DNA of 64,000 nucleotides from Pseudobutyrivibrio sp. OR37 (GTDB taxonomy: Bacteria > Bacillota > Clostridia > Lachnospirales > Lachnospiraceae): the NCBI RefSeq assembly GCF_900113655.1, contig NZ_FOQF01000022.1:1-64000 (forward strand). The letters run 5' to 3'. Both the position numbers and the translations under genes were made by a program. Shown in pieces: positions 40,946 to 48,816 of the stretch; within the stretch, counting starts at the first letter, position 1, and the number at the start of each line of letters is the position of its first letter. A model generated the notes under the pieces. The model had not been told where the DNA came from. It searched no databases and saw only the letters and a program-made list of their open reading frames with translations.

Positions 40946-41287
40946 TTAGTTTTTCCTTTGCTTTTTCATCTGTTTCAAATCGGTTTTAACTAAGTTCTGT
41001 TTCTCATATACCTCTTGAATTGCCTTAACCATCTCTTCATCATTCTTATCGGAATATCCTTTAAAAACGACTTTCTCAATATTCTCATGTTGAAAGTATA
41101 CAACCTGATCTCCAATTAATCCTTCTGGATACATACACGCACCATAGTCAAAGAATAATTTCTCTCCTTCAAACTTAACTTGAAGACCTCTGGAAATTAT
41201 GACGTATAGCTTCTTTCCGCCATTAATCTGAACCAAGCTTCCTAGTGGAAGATACTCTGTTTTTTCATTCATCGTTGTGCTCTCCAT
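40946..41287 (-). CDS. DUF4176 domain protein
   Basis: A 113-residue protein with the same blocks as 11280-11597: LPLGSLVQINGGKKLYVIIS, FDYGACMYPEG, YFQHENIEKVVFKGYSDK. It is the DUF4176 member of the NADase cassette, between the Imm59-like immunity gene and the DUF5082-like gene. Its basic C-terminal tail (KQMKKQRKN) differs from the paralogue. Confidence 0.8.
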   Translation of the reverse strand: MESTTMNEKTEYLPLGSLVQINGGKKLYVIISRGLQVKFEGEKLFFDYGACMYPEGLIGDQVVYFQHENIEKVVFKGYSDKNDEEMVKAIQEVYEKQNLVKTDLKQMKKQRKN

Positions 41288-41308
41288 TTTTCATTGTGTA
41301 TACAATTA

Positions 41309-41581
41309 TTATTTTTTATTTCCCCAAATCTCTTTTTCTAGTTCTAATAATCTTTTTCCCAAGCGCAATTTTTTTATAAAATCTTCGCAAGCCTCAGCCT
41401 CTGAATCAAAACAACTTACTACTCCTATCAAAGAAGCTCGCTCATCTGTATTATAGACTTTCCATTTGCCATCCTCTTGTGTTATTACCACCTCATCTGG
41501 CTTCAGTGATGTAGTGTTACAAATATTTGCACCTTTTAAATTTTCTTCTTTAATTATTTTTTCTAAATCCTTAATCAGCAT
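41309..41581 (-). CDS. Imm59-like immunity protein
   Basis: A 90-residue cytosolic protein with GKWKVYNTDERASLIGVVSC followed by EAEACEDFIKKLR, the pattern of Imm59 proteins (WxVYxTDERG, then a helix with EAC). It begins 8 bases after the stop of the TNT-type effector and is the likely cognate immunity protein that binds the NADase in the producer. Confidence 0.7.
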   Translation of the reverse strand: MLIKDLEKIIKEENLKGANICNTTSLKPDEVVITQEDGKWKVYNTDERASLIGVVSCFDSEAEACEDFIKKLRLGKRLLELEKEIWGNKK

Positions 41582-41589
41582 TTTTTCAC

Positions 41590-43602
41590 CTACTTCTCTT
41601 CCTGAATATCTTCAATATAAAAATATGGATTTACGGTTCCTGTAGTATTTACTCGATTTGGCGGAACAGGTATTTCTTCTACCATTCCTAGGGCTTCTAA
41701 AGTTCTAATATCCAATCCAAATTCTTGCTGGGTTGCTCCACCACATCCCCATTTATCAACTGGAGCAGCTGTTCCCCTAGATGATGAGAAGTTATTATAA
41801 TCACCCCCCATAAATTTATCTCTAGTAAACTCTACATATTCTCTTACTTTAGGATCTGGACAATTATTTACATACTCCTCTAAATTATTAAAATCACCTG
41901 TAACCTGATATCTATGATACTGCCGTGAATCTTCTACGTAAGGCAGAGATCTCTCATCATATGAATAAGACTGATTCCCCTCTAAAGGAGAGGTGTATCG
42001 GCCATCTGAAGGTCCATATCGATCAAATTTATCGCCCTCATTAGGAACAAAACTTTCCTTAATTGGATTCCCATCTTTATCCAAGGTATAACCATTATTA
42101 GGGGCTTTATCCCAGCACTCGGAGCCATCAGGATTAATAAATGCAGAATCCTTTGGAATTTGTATATCATCTGGCCATATTCCTTCGTTGTTGAATAAAT
42201 CTACTGCCTCCTGGCTAACAAGTCCCTTTTCTGCTTTTTTAGTTAGGAATTTGGATAACTCTTCCTGACTGCAATTAGATTCCTGTAATAATTGAGCTGT
42301 GGTCTTTGGTGTTCCTGTCGAAATGTTAAATTTTGCATCTAATTGATTCAAGCCATATCCTGTCATAGTACTTACCGACATACCAGCAAGCATACTCAAT
42401 GTACGATTGTTTGTAGCATTCATGGTAAGTCTTGATGCGCCATCGCCTGCCAAAGTTGAGATTGCAACCTTTCCAGTTGCAACTGCTCCAGAACGCAAAG
42501 TTAATGTACCAGCCTTAGACGCTGCACCAATCGGAGTAAGCGCAGAAGCGGTAAACGCAAATATATTTTCTGTAATATAATAAGCCTGATAGTTGCCTTG
42601 AAAGACTTCATCTCGCATTACATTTAATGCATGAGAATCAATATCTCCCGCATTTCCATACATAATATCCTGCGCACCTTCTAAAGTATCTGATAATCCA
42701 AAAATAACAGTACCGCCACCGAAAACTCCTCCTGCTGCAACCACTGCTGGTGTTGCAGCTCCAGCTGTGAATACAATACATAATGTACCACCAGTAATTA
42801 AAGCAAGGCCACCAATTGTCTTCCATACACCTTCTTCTTCTCGCTCGGCAGCGGCTTCTTCAAGTTCCTTTTCTGTATTCCATATAGCTTCATATTCCTC
42901 AGAGTATTTTTCGTGCTGCTCATCAAAAAAATCGCCAACAGCCTTCATAGCCTGCACATTTTTATTAGTAAAAAATGCTCCCGGTTGATATGTAGACGCT
43001 GTTGCTCCTGTTGATGCAGCATTAATGCTTGCCATAATCTGTTCCAATAGAATTGCTGTAGAATTTGTCAGCGCTTCTACTGTCTGGTTTTCTAGCGTAC
43101 CAGTATTAGTAATTAAATTCGTCATCTCATTTGTAACAGTAATATTAGCCGCTTCAAGATTTGTAATAGAAGGACTCGTTGCTGAATAAATATCCGCTAT
43201 ATCTAATAGTGCCTTATCCACTTTGTCTTTACAGTCATATACGCCTGTAGTTTCTTCTGTAAAACGCTTATTTAAATTATCCTTGTACAGATTTATATAC
43301 TCTTCATTGATAATAAAGTTCGTGGAAGCATCAACGCTGTAATATCCAGATTTGTATAAAGCCATATTGTCCAACATATTCTGAGCAAGAGAATCCAATG
43401 CATCCAGAAGTGTAAGATGCACTTCTGAAAAATAGCTTTTTATTGAATCAGCTGTCGCACCTGTAAAATTTGGGTCACTCACTACTGCTTCAATAGAATT
43501 TTTTAGAATTGTAATTTTAGATTTAAGTTCATCTAAATTTCTTTTATATGTTTGTTCAACATTTAATATATCAGTATATCTGACATCTAATGTATCACTC
43601 AT
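41590..43602 (-). CDS. LXG effector with TNT-type NAD+ glycohydrolase domain
   Basis: A 670-residue protein. I start at the ATG at 43602 (GGGAGA 7 bases upstream); a GTG precedes it. The LXG domain covers about 1-225 (DPNFTGATADSIKSYFSEVH), a hydrophobic Gly/Ala stretch lies at about 265-315, and the C-terminal 190 residues form a TNT domain: WPDD, GDKFDRYGPSDGRYTSP, ERSLPY, YHRYQVTG and a closing GCGGATQQEFG. These match the NADase family first known from tuberculosis necrotizing toxin. It should deplete NAD+ in rival cells. The order effector, Imm59-like, DUF4176, DUF5082-like, DUF5344-like is the reverse of the HNH cassette. Confidence 0.85.
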   Translation of the reverse strand: MSDTLDVRYTDILNVEQTYKRNLDELKSKITILKNSIEAVVSDPNFTGATADSIKSYFSEVHLTLLDALDSLAQNMLDNMALYKSGYYSVDASTNFIINEEYINLYKDNLNKRFTEETTGVYDCKDKVDKALLDIADIYSATSPSITNLEAANITVTNEMTNLITNTGTLENQTVEALTNSTAILLEQIMASINAASTGATASTYQPGAFFTNKNVQAMKAVGDFFDEQHEKYSEEYEAIWNTEKELEEAAAEREEEGVWKTIGGLALITGGTLCIVFTAGAATPAVVAAGGVFGGGTVIFGLSDTLEGAQDIMYGNAGDIDSHALNVMRDEVFQGNYQAYYITENIFAFTASALTPIGAASKAGTLTLRSGAVATGKVAISTLAGDGASRLTMNATNNRTLSMLAGMSVSTMTGYGLNQLDAKFNISTGTPKTTAQLLQESNCSQEELSKFLTKKAEKGLVSQEAVDLFNNEGIWPDDIQIPKDSAFINPDGSECWDKAPNNGYTLDKDGNPIKESFVPNEGDKFDRYGPSDGRYTSPLEGNQSYSYDERSLPYVEDSRQYHRYQVTGDFNNLEEYVNNCPDPKVREYVEFTRDKFMGGDYNNFSSSRGTAAPVDKWGCGGATQQEFGLDIRTLEALGMVEEIPVPPNRVNTTGTVNPYFYIEDIQEEK

Positions 43603-43663
43603 CACATATCTCCCTTTCTTTATCTCTTTATTTTTTATCTAAAAAATTTCTGCATATATAAAT

Positions 43664-43686
43664 CGGCAGACCATAACAGCCTGCCG
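43664..43686 (-). terminator. repeated intrinsic terminator, copy 4
   Basis: CGGCAG (43664-43669) pairs with CTGCCG (43681-43686) with the same loop as copies 2 and 3. It lies between the third promoter copy and the NADase operon start at 43602. Confidence 0.65.
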
Positions 43687-43822
43687 CTAATTCTCTATGG
43701 AAAAATATACTTTAAATATAGTTGCAGTATCACTGTCTGTATCTACTACATTCAATTGAATGTTATGAGCTTTTTCACTCACAATTTTTTCATAATAAAT
43801 ACACATATTCTTCACATGGGTT
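43687..43822 (-). pseudogene. second promoter-to-esxA deletion scar
   Basis: About 95 percent identical by eye to 38371-38505: leader-like TGTGAAGAATATGTGTATTT, then the esxA tail VVDTDSDTATIF and TAG at 43687-43689. A 34-codon frame from an internal ATG exists but has no good ribosome site and is produced by the junction. This copy lacks the direct-repeat operator. Confidence 0.65.
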
Positions 43823-43851
43823 ATTTTAATTAATTTAATTAGTTTAGTCAA
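43823..43851 (-). promoter_or_regulatory. sigma-A promoter, third copy
   Basis: TTGACT (43846-43851), 17-base spacer, TAAAAT (43823-43828) on the minus strand. The -35 box is also the end of the chimeric pseudogene 43844-43990. Confidence 0.65.
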
Positions 43852-43990
43852 TTACCTCTTCGCCATCAACATGAACTAAACGATTATTTGATGGGGTCCT
43901 ATTGGCATTGTACTCTTCCGCTATTTTTTCATATCTGTTTACAAAATCAATTTCCTGCAAAGCACACTTTATCTTTGAATTTAATTCCAT
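43844..43990 (-). pseudogene. duplicated 5' fragment of 39444-39902 fused to promoter repeat
   Basis: A 48-residue frame whose first 46 residues are identical to the N-terminus of 39444-39902 (MELNSKIKCALQE to GEEV). It then ends ID and TAA inside the promoter repeat. The parental gene and the repeat share ATTACCT (plus strand) at the joining point, so the junction is consistent with microhomology-mediated recombination. The upstream ribosome site is also duplicated. Confidence 0.75.
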
Positions 43991-44094
43991 TATCTAACTT
44001 CCTCCGTAAATCTTAAAATAACACCCCATATATAATCTCCCTTTTTCGCTCCATGAACGTGCTGATGAACGCTTTAAATCAACTATGTTCTCTA

Positions 44095-44817
44095 TTACTT
44101 TAGAATATCTTCTCTTACAGTAAAATAATTTTTAACTATATTTTCCATTTTAAATGTTTCTTCCCAATTATCTCGCGTTAAATCACTTACAGATGTATTC
44201 TTTACAAAATATAACGAAATATTATCTACACCATCAACATTATAAATGCTTTCCTCAATCTCTTGAGCAAGCTCATCTTCATTTTCAACTTTATCTGAAT
44301 CAACTATAACTACAGCACTAGCATTAACAACATTATTGCTTTCATCAACTTTTCCAATATCAGCAAATATCTTCATCACATAATCATTTGCTATTTCTTT
44401 TACAGCTTCATCCAACATACATTGATAAGCATCATATGCAAGAACCTCACTATAATTATCAGTGAAGCCATCTTCTGTTCTCTCTACAGTAAAGCAGTCA
44501 GTCTTTGGGTTATCCCCATTTGCATATACACGTAGTGACTCTTCGTCATATCCCAACATATCTGGCAGCTTATATCCTGCATAGATAAATTCCTTATCGT
44601 ACTTATCTTCCAGATACTCAAGCATCTCTTCTATTGCCTGTATTGATTTTTGTTGATTTGGTGTTAATTTATTCCATTCTGTTGGTAAATCTTCACTTAA
44701 CAAAATATCAATTTGTCTGTCATTCAAAGTCACGCTTTCTTTCATATTTGTTGAACATCCTCCTATTATTACAACAACTATCATTGTTGTAATTAATCCA
44801 ACTAGTCTCTTCTTCAT
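44095..44817 (-). CDS. lipoprotein, candidate immunity or adaptor protein
   Basis: A 240-residue protein with a signal peptide and an IGGC lipobox (Cys21). The mature part is acidic: a helical segment (LTPNQQKSIQAIEEMLEYLE) and then alpha/beta parts (ASAVVIVDSDKVENEDELAQ). No family is recognised. Its ATG overlaps the stop of a 43-codon upstream frame (ATGA), so the two are coupled. It is the first long gene of the T7SS island after the housekeeping block, with its own promoter at 45019-45047. Confidence 0.6.
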   Translation of the reverse strand: MKKRLVGLITTMIVVVIIGGCSTNMKESVTLNDRQIDILLSEDLPTEWNKLTPNQQKSIQAIEEMLEYLEDKYDKEFIYAGYKLPDMLGYDEESLRVYANGDNPKTDCFTVERTEDGFTDNYSEVLAYDAYQCMLDEAVKEIANDYVMKIFADIGKVDESNNVVNASAVVIVDSDKVENEDELAQEIEESIYNVDGVDNISLYFVKNTSVSDLTRDNWEETFKMENIVKNYFTVREDILK

Positions 44818-44945
44818 TCATTTACCCTTCCACAATACTTGAACTGATTTGATAATGTATCATCCATTTCTCTTTCTTTTTGAAGCTCTCGGATTTCCTC
44901 CTCCAATCTATATATTTCACTTCGCAGGCTTCCAATATCTCCCAT
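44814..44945 (-). CDS. short coiled-coil protein coupled to lipoprotein gene
   Basis: A 43-residue frame starting MGDIGSLRSEIYRLEEEIRE with AGGTGA 6 bases upstream. It is a single charged helix and overlaps the next start by ATGA. It could be a small partner protein or the truncated N-terminus of a DUF5082/DUF3958-like coiled-coil gene. The start signal and overlap make translation plausible. Confidence 0.5.
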   Translation of the reverse strand: MGDIGSLRSEIYRLEEEIRELQKEREMDDTLSNQFKYCGRVNE

Positions 44946-45018
44946 ATAATCACCTAACCCTAATTTACTATCAAATCAATAATCGTTATTTTTAATACAC
45001 ACTATTTATACCATGTAT

Positions 45019-45047
45019 ATTTTAGATATTTCGACTATTATAGTCAA
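45019..45047 (-). promoter_or_regulatory. sigma-A promoter of small coiled-coil/lipoprotein operon
   Basis: TTGACT (45042-45047), 17-base spacer, TAAAAT (45019-45024) on the minus strand, followed by a leader of about 65 bases. Confidence 0.6.
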
Positions 45048-45062
45048 TTTTCTAATATAAAA

Positions 45063-45084
45063 AGAAAGACCCGAAGGTCTTTCT
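45063..45084 (-). terminator. intrinsic terminator after recR
   Basis: On the minus strand AGAAAGACC, loop TTCG, GGTCTTTCT, then TTTTATATT: a tetraloop hairpin with a T-tract, 10 bases after the recR stop. It separates the housekeeping operon from the T7SS island. Confidence 0.85.
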
Positions 45085-45093
45085 CATAAATTG

Positions 45094-45693
45094 CTACAAT
45101 TCAGTTCTACCATCAAGCGCTCTAAGCAGTGTTACCTCATCAATATATTCCAGGTTGCCACCAACTGGCACACCTGATGCGATACGGCTTACCTTTATAC
45201 CTGTTGGTTTGATAAGCTTGCTAATGTAAGCGGCTGTAGTCTCACCTTCTAAGGAAGAATTGGTAGCTACAATAACCTCTTCTACATCATTTTGCTGTAA
45301 TCTAACCATAAGTTCCTTAAGTTTTATATCACCAGGGCCGATGCCTGCCATAGGTGATATTGCGCCATGTAAAACGTGGTAAACGCCATCAAATTTGCCT
45401 GTCTTTTCGTAGGCTGCCAAATCCCTAGTATCTTCAACCACCATGATTATATTGTGGTTTCGCTTTGGATTAGAGCATATAGGACAAAGCTCTTCATCTG
45501 TAAGGGTAAAGCATTCCTTACAGTATCTAACGTTTTTTCTTGCCTGCACTATAGCGTTGGCAAGGTCGTTTACCTTTTCTTCGTCCATGCCTAATATATG
45601 GAAAGCCAGCCTCTGGGCTGACTTATTTCCAATGCTTGGCAAATCGCTTAGCTCTGCTATTAAGTTGCTAATTTCTTTGCTGTAATATTCCAT
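45094..45693 (-). CDS. recR: recombination mediator RecR
   Basis: A 199-residue protein with a helix-hairpin-helix near LPSIGNKSAQRLAFH (residues 18-32), a four-Cys zinc finger CKEC...CPIC (about 58-73), and a Toprim domain (VVEDTRDLAAYE, LEGETTAAYI). It works with RecF/RecO to load RecA at gaps. It lies 3 bases after ybaB, in the standard dnaX-ybaB-recR order. Confidence 0.97.
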   Translation of the reverse strand: MEYYSKEISNLIAELSDLPSIGNKSAQRLAFHILGMDEEKVNDLANAIVQARKNVRYCKECFTLTDEELCPICSNPKRNHNIIMVVEDTRDLAAYEKTGKFDGVYHVLHGAISPMAGIGPGDIKLKELMVRLQQNDVEEVIVATNSSLEGETTAAYISKLIKPTGIKVSRIASGVPVGGNLEYIDEVTLLRALDGRTEL

Positions 45694-45696
45694 CTA

Positions 45697-46038
45697 TTAG
45701 AATCCTAGTCCACCTGGCATCTTTGGCATAGATGCTGCTGTAATCTCATCAATCTTGTGAAGTGCTTCGTTTGTTGCTGCCATAACAAGATCCTCAAGCA
45801 TTTCAACATCCTCTGGATCTACTGCCTCTGGATCGATGTGTACCTTTGTGATTTCCTTTGAACCTGTAACTGTTACTTCTACAACACCGCCACCGGCTGT
45901 ACCTGTAACCTCTGTTTCCTCAAGCTTTGCCTGAGCCTCTTCCATCTGACGCTGCATACGCTGTGCCTGCTTCATAAGGTTGGCCATGTTGGCTCCGCCC
46001 ATTGCTCCTCCTGGAAATCCGCCTCTTCCTTTACCCAT
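45697..46038 (-). CDS. ybaB: YbaB/EbfC family nucleoid-associated protein
   Basis: A 113-residue protein: Gly-rich N-terminus, then MANLMKQAQRMQRQMEEAQA and VEVTVTGSKEITKVHIDPEA, the signature of YbaB/EbfC DNA-binding dimers. It lies between dnaX and recR. It probably coats DNA near recombination and repair proteins; the exact role is not settled in any species. Confidence 0.95.
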   Translation of the reverse strand: MGKGRGGFPGGAMGGANMANLMKQAQRMQRQMEEAQAKLEETEVTGTAGGGVVEVTVTGSKEITKVHIDPEAVDPEDVEMLEDLVMAATNEALHKIDEITAASMPKMPGGLGF

Positions 46039-46080
46039 ATCTTTAATCCTCCATTTTCTATCTGGTTTATGTTACGTAGA

Positions 46081-47673
46081 TTATTCTGAATCTACTTCTA
46101 TCTCAATTCCTTTGCTGGCAAAAAACTCTCGGATATCAGTCTTTGAATCCTGTGAGCTTACGCTGCTGGAATTAATCTCAACTTTAATCTTCACGGTTTT
46201 ATTTATCATGGTTTCTATGGCTTTAGAAATCTCCTCGATGACCTCCGGTCTGTTTACGAAATCACCTGCCATGCGTTCACTTCCCTGTGGCTGGTCGAAT
46301 ATAAGAACCAGTTCACCTAAATCATTTACCGTGATTGTTGTTACCTCTTTTAGGTACATCTTAATGTTAGGTGGTACCTTTCCTAATACATTGCCCCAAC
46401 TGGAAGCCACCTGCTTTACCTCTTCTGGTACAGCTGCTGGAAGTGGTTCCTTTTTCACTGGTGCCATACTGGGAGCAGACGCCTGTCCTGCTGCAGGAGC
46501 AGCCATAACTACCTGCACACCCTTTTCCACCTTTTTCTCAAGGTTAGCCATTCTATTGTTGAGAGCGGAAATATCCTGCTCCATCTCTGGCTTACACAGC
46601 TTGATAAGTGCTATCTCGATAAGAACTCGCTTACCGCTTGCATACTTAATATCATTAGAAAGCGCCGAGAGAACTTGAATATATCGCATCAAAATCTCGG
46701 TGTCAACCATCTTGGCTTCTTCTTTTAATAAAGCCAGATTATCAGAAGACATTTCAAGTACATCCTCCATATCGTCTGAACTCTTAAGAAGCATCAGGTT
46801 TCTAAGATACCATGTGAAATCTATTACAAACTGATTCAGGTCGCGTCCCTGAGTGATAATTTCCTCTAAAATGCCGATGCACTGGGTGATTTCTCCGTTG
46901 ATGATATGACGAAGTAATCTTGAAAATACCTCAGTATCAATGGCGCCTAACACCTTCAGTACATTGTCATAGGTAAGAGTCTGGCCTATATAAAAGGCTA
47001 TGCACTGGTCCAAAAGACTTAATCCGTCTCGCATGGAACCATCTGCTGCCTTGGCGATATAGCGGATGGCCTTATCCTCTACCTCTACTCCTTCCTTATC
47101 CATCAGCTCCTTTAGACGGGCTGCTATAGTGTCGATGGAAATACGATGGAAATCATATCTCTGACAACGGCTAAGGATGGTAATTGGAATCTTGTGTACT
47201 TCTGTTGTTGCCAATATAAACACAACATAAGAAGGTGGCTCCTCCAAGGTCTTAAGCAAGGCGTTAAAGGCTCCGGTACTAAGCATATGTACCTCATCGA
47301 TGATGTAAACCTTGTATTTCCCTTCTGTAGGAGGGTATGCCACCTCCTCTACTATCTGTCGGATGCTATCTACACCGTTGTTTGAGGCAGCATCCATTTC
47401 TATTACATTCATGGAATTGCCGGCTGTGATGGATTTGCACATGGCGCATTCCATACATGGGCAACCGTCCACAGGATTCTCGCAGTTGATGGTGCGGGCA
47501 AGAATCTTGGCGATAGTTGTCTTACCAGTTCCTCTTGTTCCTGTGAAAAGATATGCATGTCCTATACGGTCACTCTTTACCTGATTCTTTAAAGTTGTCA
47601 CGATGTGGTCCTGGCCCTTAACATCCTCAAAGGTCTGTGGCCTAAACTTTCTATACAATGCCATATAAGACAT
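46081..47673 (-). CDS. dnaX: DNA polymerase III subunit gamma/tau
   Basis: A 530-residue clamp-loader ATPase with Walker A GTRGTGKTT (about 45-53), zinc-binding Cys residues (CENPVDGCPCMECAMC), Walker B DEVHM, and SRC sensor segment (ILSRCQRYDF). A Pro/Ala linker (about 385-420) separates domain III from a C-terminal tau-like domain. No obvious slippery heptamer for programmed frameshifting was seen. It starts the dnaX-ybaB-recR set. Confidence 0.96.
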   Translation of the reverse strand: MSYMALYRKFRPQTFEDVKGQDHIVTTLKNQVKSDRIGHAYLFTGTRGTGKTTIAKILARTINCENPVDGCPCMECAMCKSITAGNSMNVIEMDAASNNGVDSIRQIVEEVAYPPTEGKYKVYIIDEVHMLSTGAFNALLKTLEEPPSYVVFILATTEVHKIPITILSRCQRYDFHRISIDTIAARLKELMDKEGVEVEDKAIRYIAKAADGSMRDGLSLLDQCIAFYIGQTLTYDNVLKVLGAIDTEVFSRLLRHIINGEITQCIGILEEIITQGRDLNQFVIDFTWYLRNLMLLKSSDDMEDVLEMSSDNLALLKEEAKMVDTEILMRYIQVLSALSNDIKYASGKRVLIEIALIKLCKPEMEQDISALNNRMANLEKKVEKGVQVVMAAPAAGQASAPSMAPVKKEPLPAAVPEEVKQVASSWGNVLGKVPPNIKMYLKEVTTITVNDLGELVLIFDQPQGSERMAGDFVNRPEVIEEISKAIETMINKTVKIKVEINSSSVSSQDSKTDIREFFASKGIEIEVDSE

Positions 47674-47700
47674 AACAAATACCTACCCTTTTTCTTTCTT

Positions 47701-48774
47701 TTAATCACCGAAGCTAATGCCGATTCGCTTAGCCTCTTCTATCATCTGGCAATCTGGCTCAACTACCTTAAGCTTTCCTGCAACCTTTTCAAGAGGAATG
47801 CGCTTTGTCTTGCCATCTACCATTGCAATCATGTTACCGAAATCTCCGTCCATGATAGCCTGCGCAGCTGCTGAACCAAGTCGTGTGCAAAGTACTCTGT
47901 CGTATGGATCTGGGCTACCGCCTCGCTGCATGTGTCCTGGAACAGTAACACGTACCTCAATACCTGTTTCCTTCTGAATTCTATCAGCAATCTCATAGGA
48001 AACTGATGGATATTTGGAGGTCTCTAATTTCTTCTTGTAATCCTTCTTTGAAAGCTTTGCATCTTCCTTGGATATTGCACCCTCGGCAACTGCAAGGATG
48101 GTGAAGCCCTTACCTTCTTCCGCACGATGATTGATGGCCTTTATGACCTTTTTGATATCGTATGGAATCTCTGGAAGCAGGATGATATCGGCACCTGATG
48201 CAACACCTGCATACAGTGTAAGCCAACCTACCTTATGTCCCATAACCTCTACAATAAATACGCGGCTATGAGATGATGCTGTAGTATGGATGCAATCGAT
48301 GGTGTTACATGCGATATCAATGGCACTCTGGAAACCGAAGGTCACATCTGTTCCAAAGATATCGTTATCAATAGTCTTTGGAAGATGGATGATGTTAAGC
48401 CCTTCCTCTCTTAGAAGATTAGCTGTCTTCTGTGTGCCGTTACCACCAAGGATAACCAGGCAGTTAAGGTTTAGCTTGTAATAGTTGGACTTCATTGCCT
48501 CTACCTTATCAAGGCCATTTTCATCTGGCTCACGCATGAGCTTGAATGGCTGACGGCTAGAGCCCAAGATAGTGCCACCACGTGTTAAAATACCTGAGAA
48601 ATCCTGGCTGGTAAGGAGTCTGTAATCCCCATAAATCAGACCCTTATAGCCATTGAAGAAGCCATAAACCTCAAGGTCCTTCACATTTGCAGCCAAGCCC
48701 TTAACAACACCACGCATAGCAGCGTTCAATGCCTGGCAATCACCACCACTTGTTAGCATTCCAATTCTAAGCAT
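47701..48774 (-). CDS. pfkA: 6-phosphofructokinase
   Basis: A 357-residue enzyme of glycolysis with TSGGDCQALNAA at the N-terminus, the GGNGTQKTA loop near residue 108, PKTIDNDIFGTD near 131 (catalytic TIDND), and PGHMQRGGSPDPYDR near 280. The loop has Gly where PPi-dependent enzymes have Asp, which favours ATP. The TIDND motif is preceded by Lys, as in PPi enzymes and in the mixed Gly/Lys actinobacterial-type clade. It lies 27 bases upstream of dnaX. Confidence 0.93.
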   Translation of the reverse strand: MLRIGMLTSGGDCQALNAAMRGVVKGLAANVKDLEVYGFFNGYKGLIYGDYRLLTSQDFSGILTRGGTILGSSRQPFKLMREPDENGLDKVEAMKSNYYKLNLNCLVILGGNGTQKTANLLREEGLNIIHLPKTIDNDIFGTDVTFGFQSAIDIACNTIDCIHTTASSHSRVFIVEVMGHKVGWLTLYAGVASGADIILLPEIPYDIKKVIKAINHRAEEGKGFTILAVAEGAISKEDAKLSKKDYKKKLETSKYPSVSYEIADRIQKETGIEVRVTVPGHMQRGGSPDPYDRVLCTRLGSAAAQAIMDGDFGNMIAMVDGKTKRIPLEKVAGKLKVVEPDCQMIEEAKRIGISFGD

Positions 48775-48816
48775 AGTCCTTCTCCTTCCTGTTACCCCTT
48801 ATTTTTTATTTGCTTA

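Noticed and set aside
43687-43790. 34-codon frame ending VVDTDSDTATIF, possible mini WXG protein
   Set aside because: The start lies in the leader of a deleted operon and has no ribosome site; the other copy of the scar is out of frame. It is a junction product.
45980-46678. Long plus-strand open frame of 232 codons opposite ybaB and dnaX
   Set aside because: It has no ribosome site, an unlikely composition, and lies opposite two well-conserved genes.
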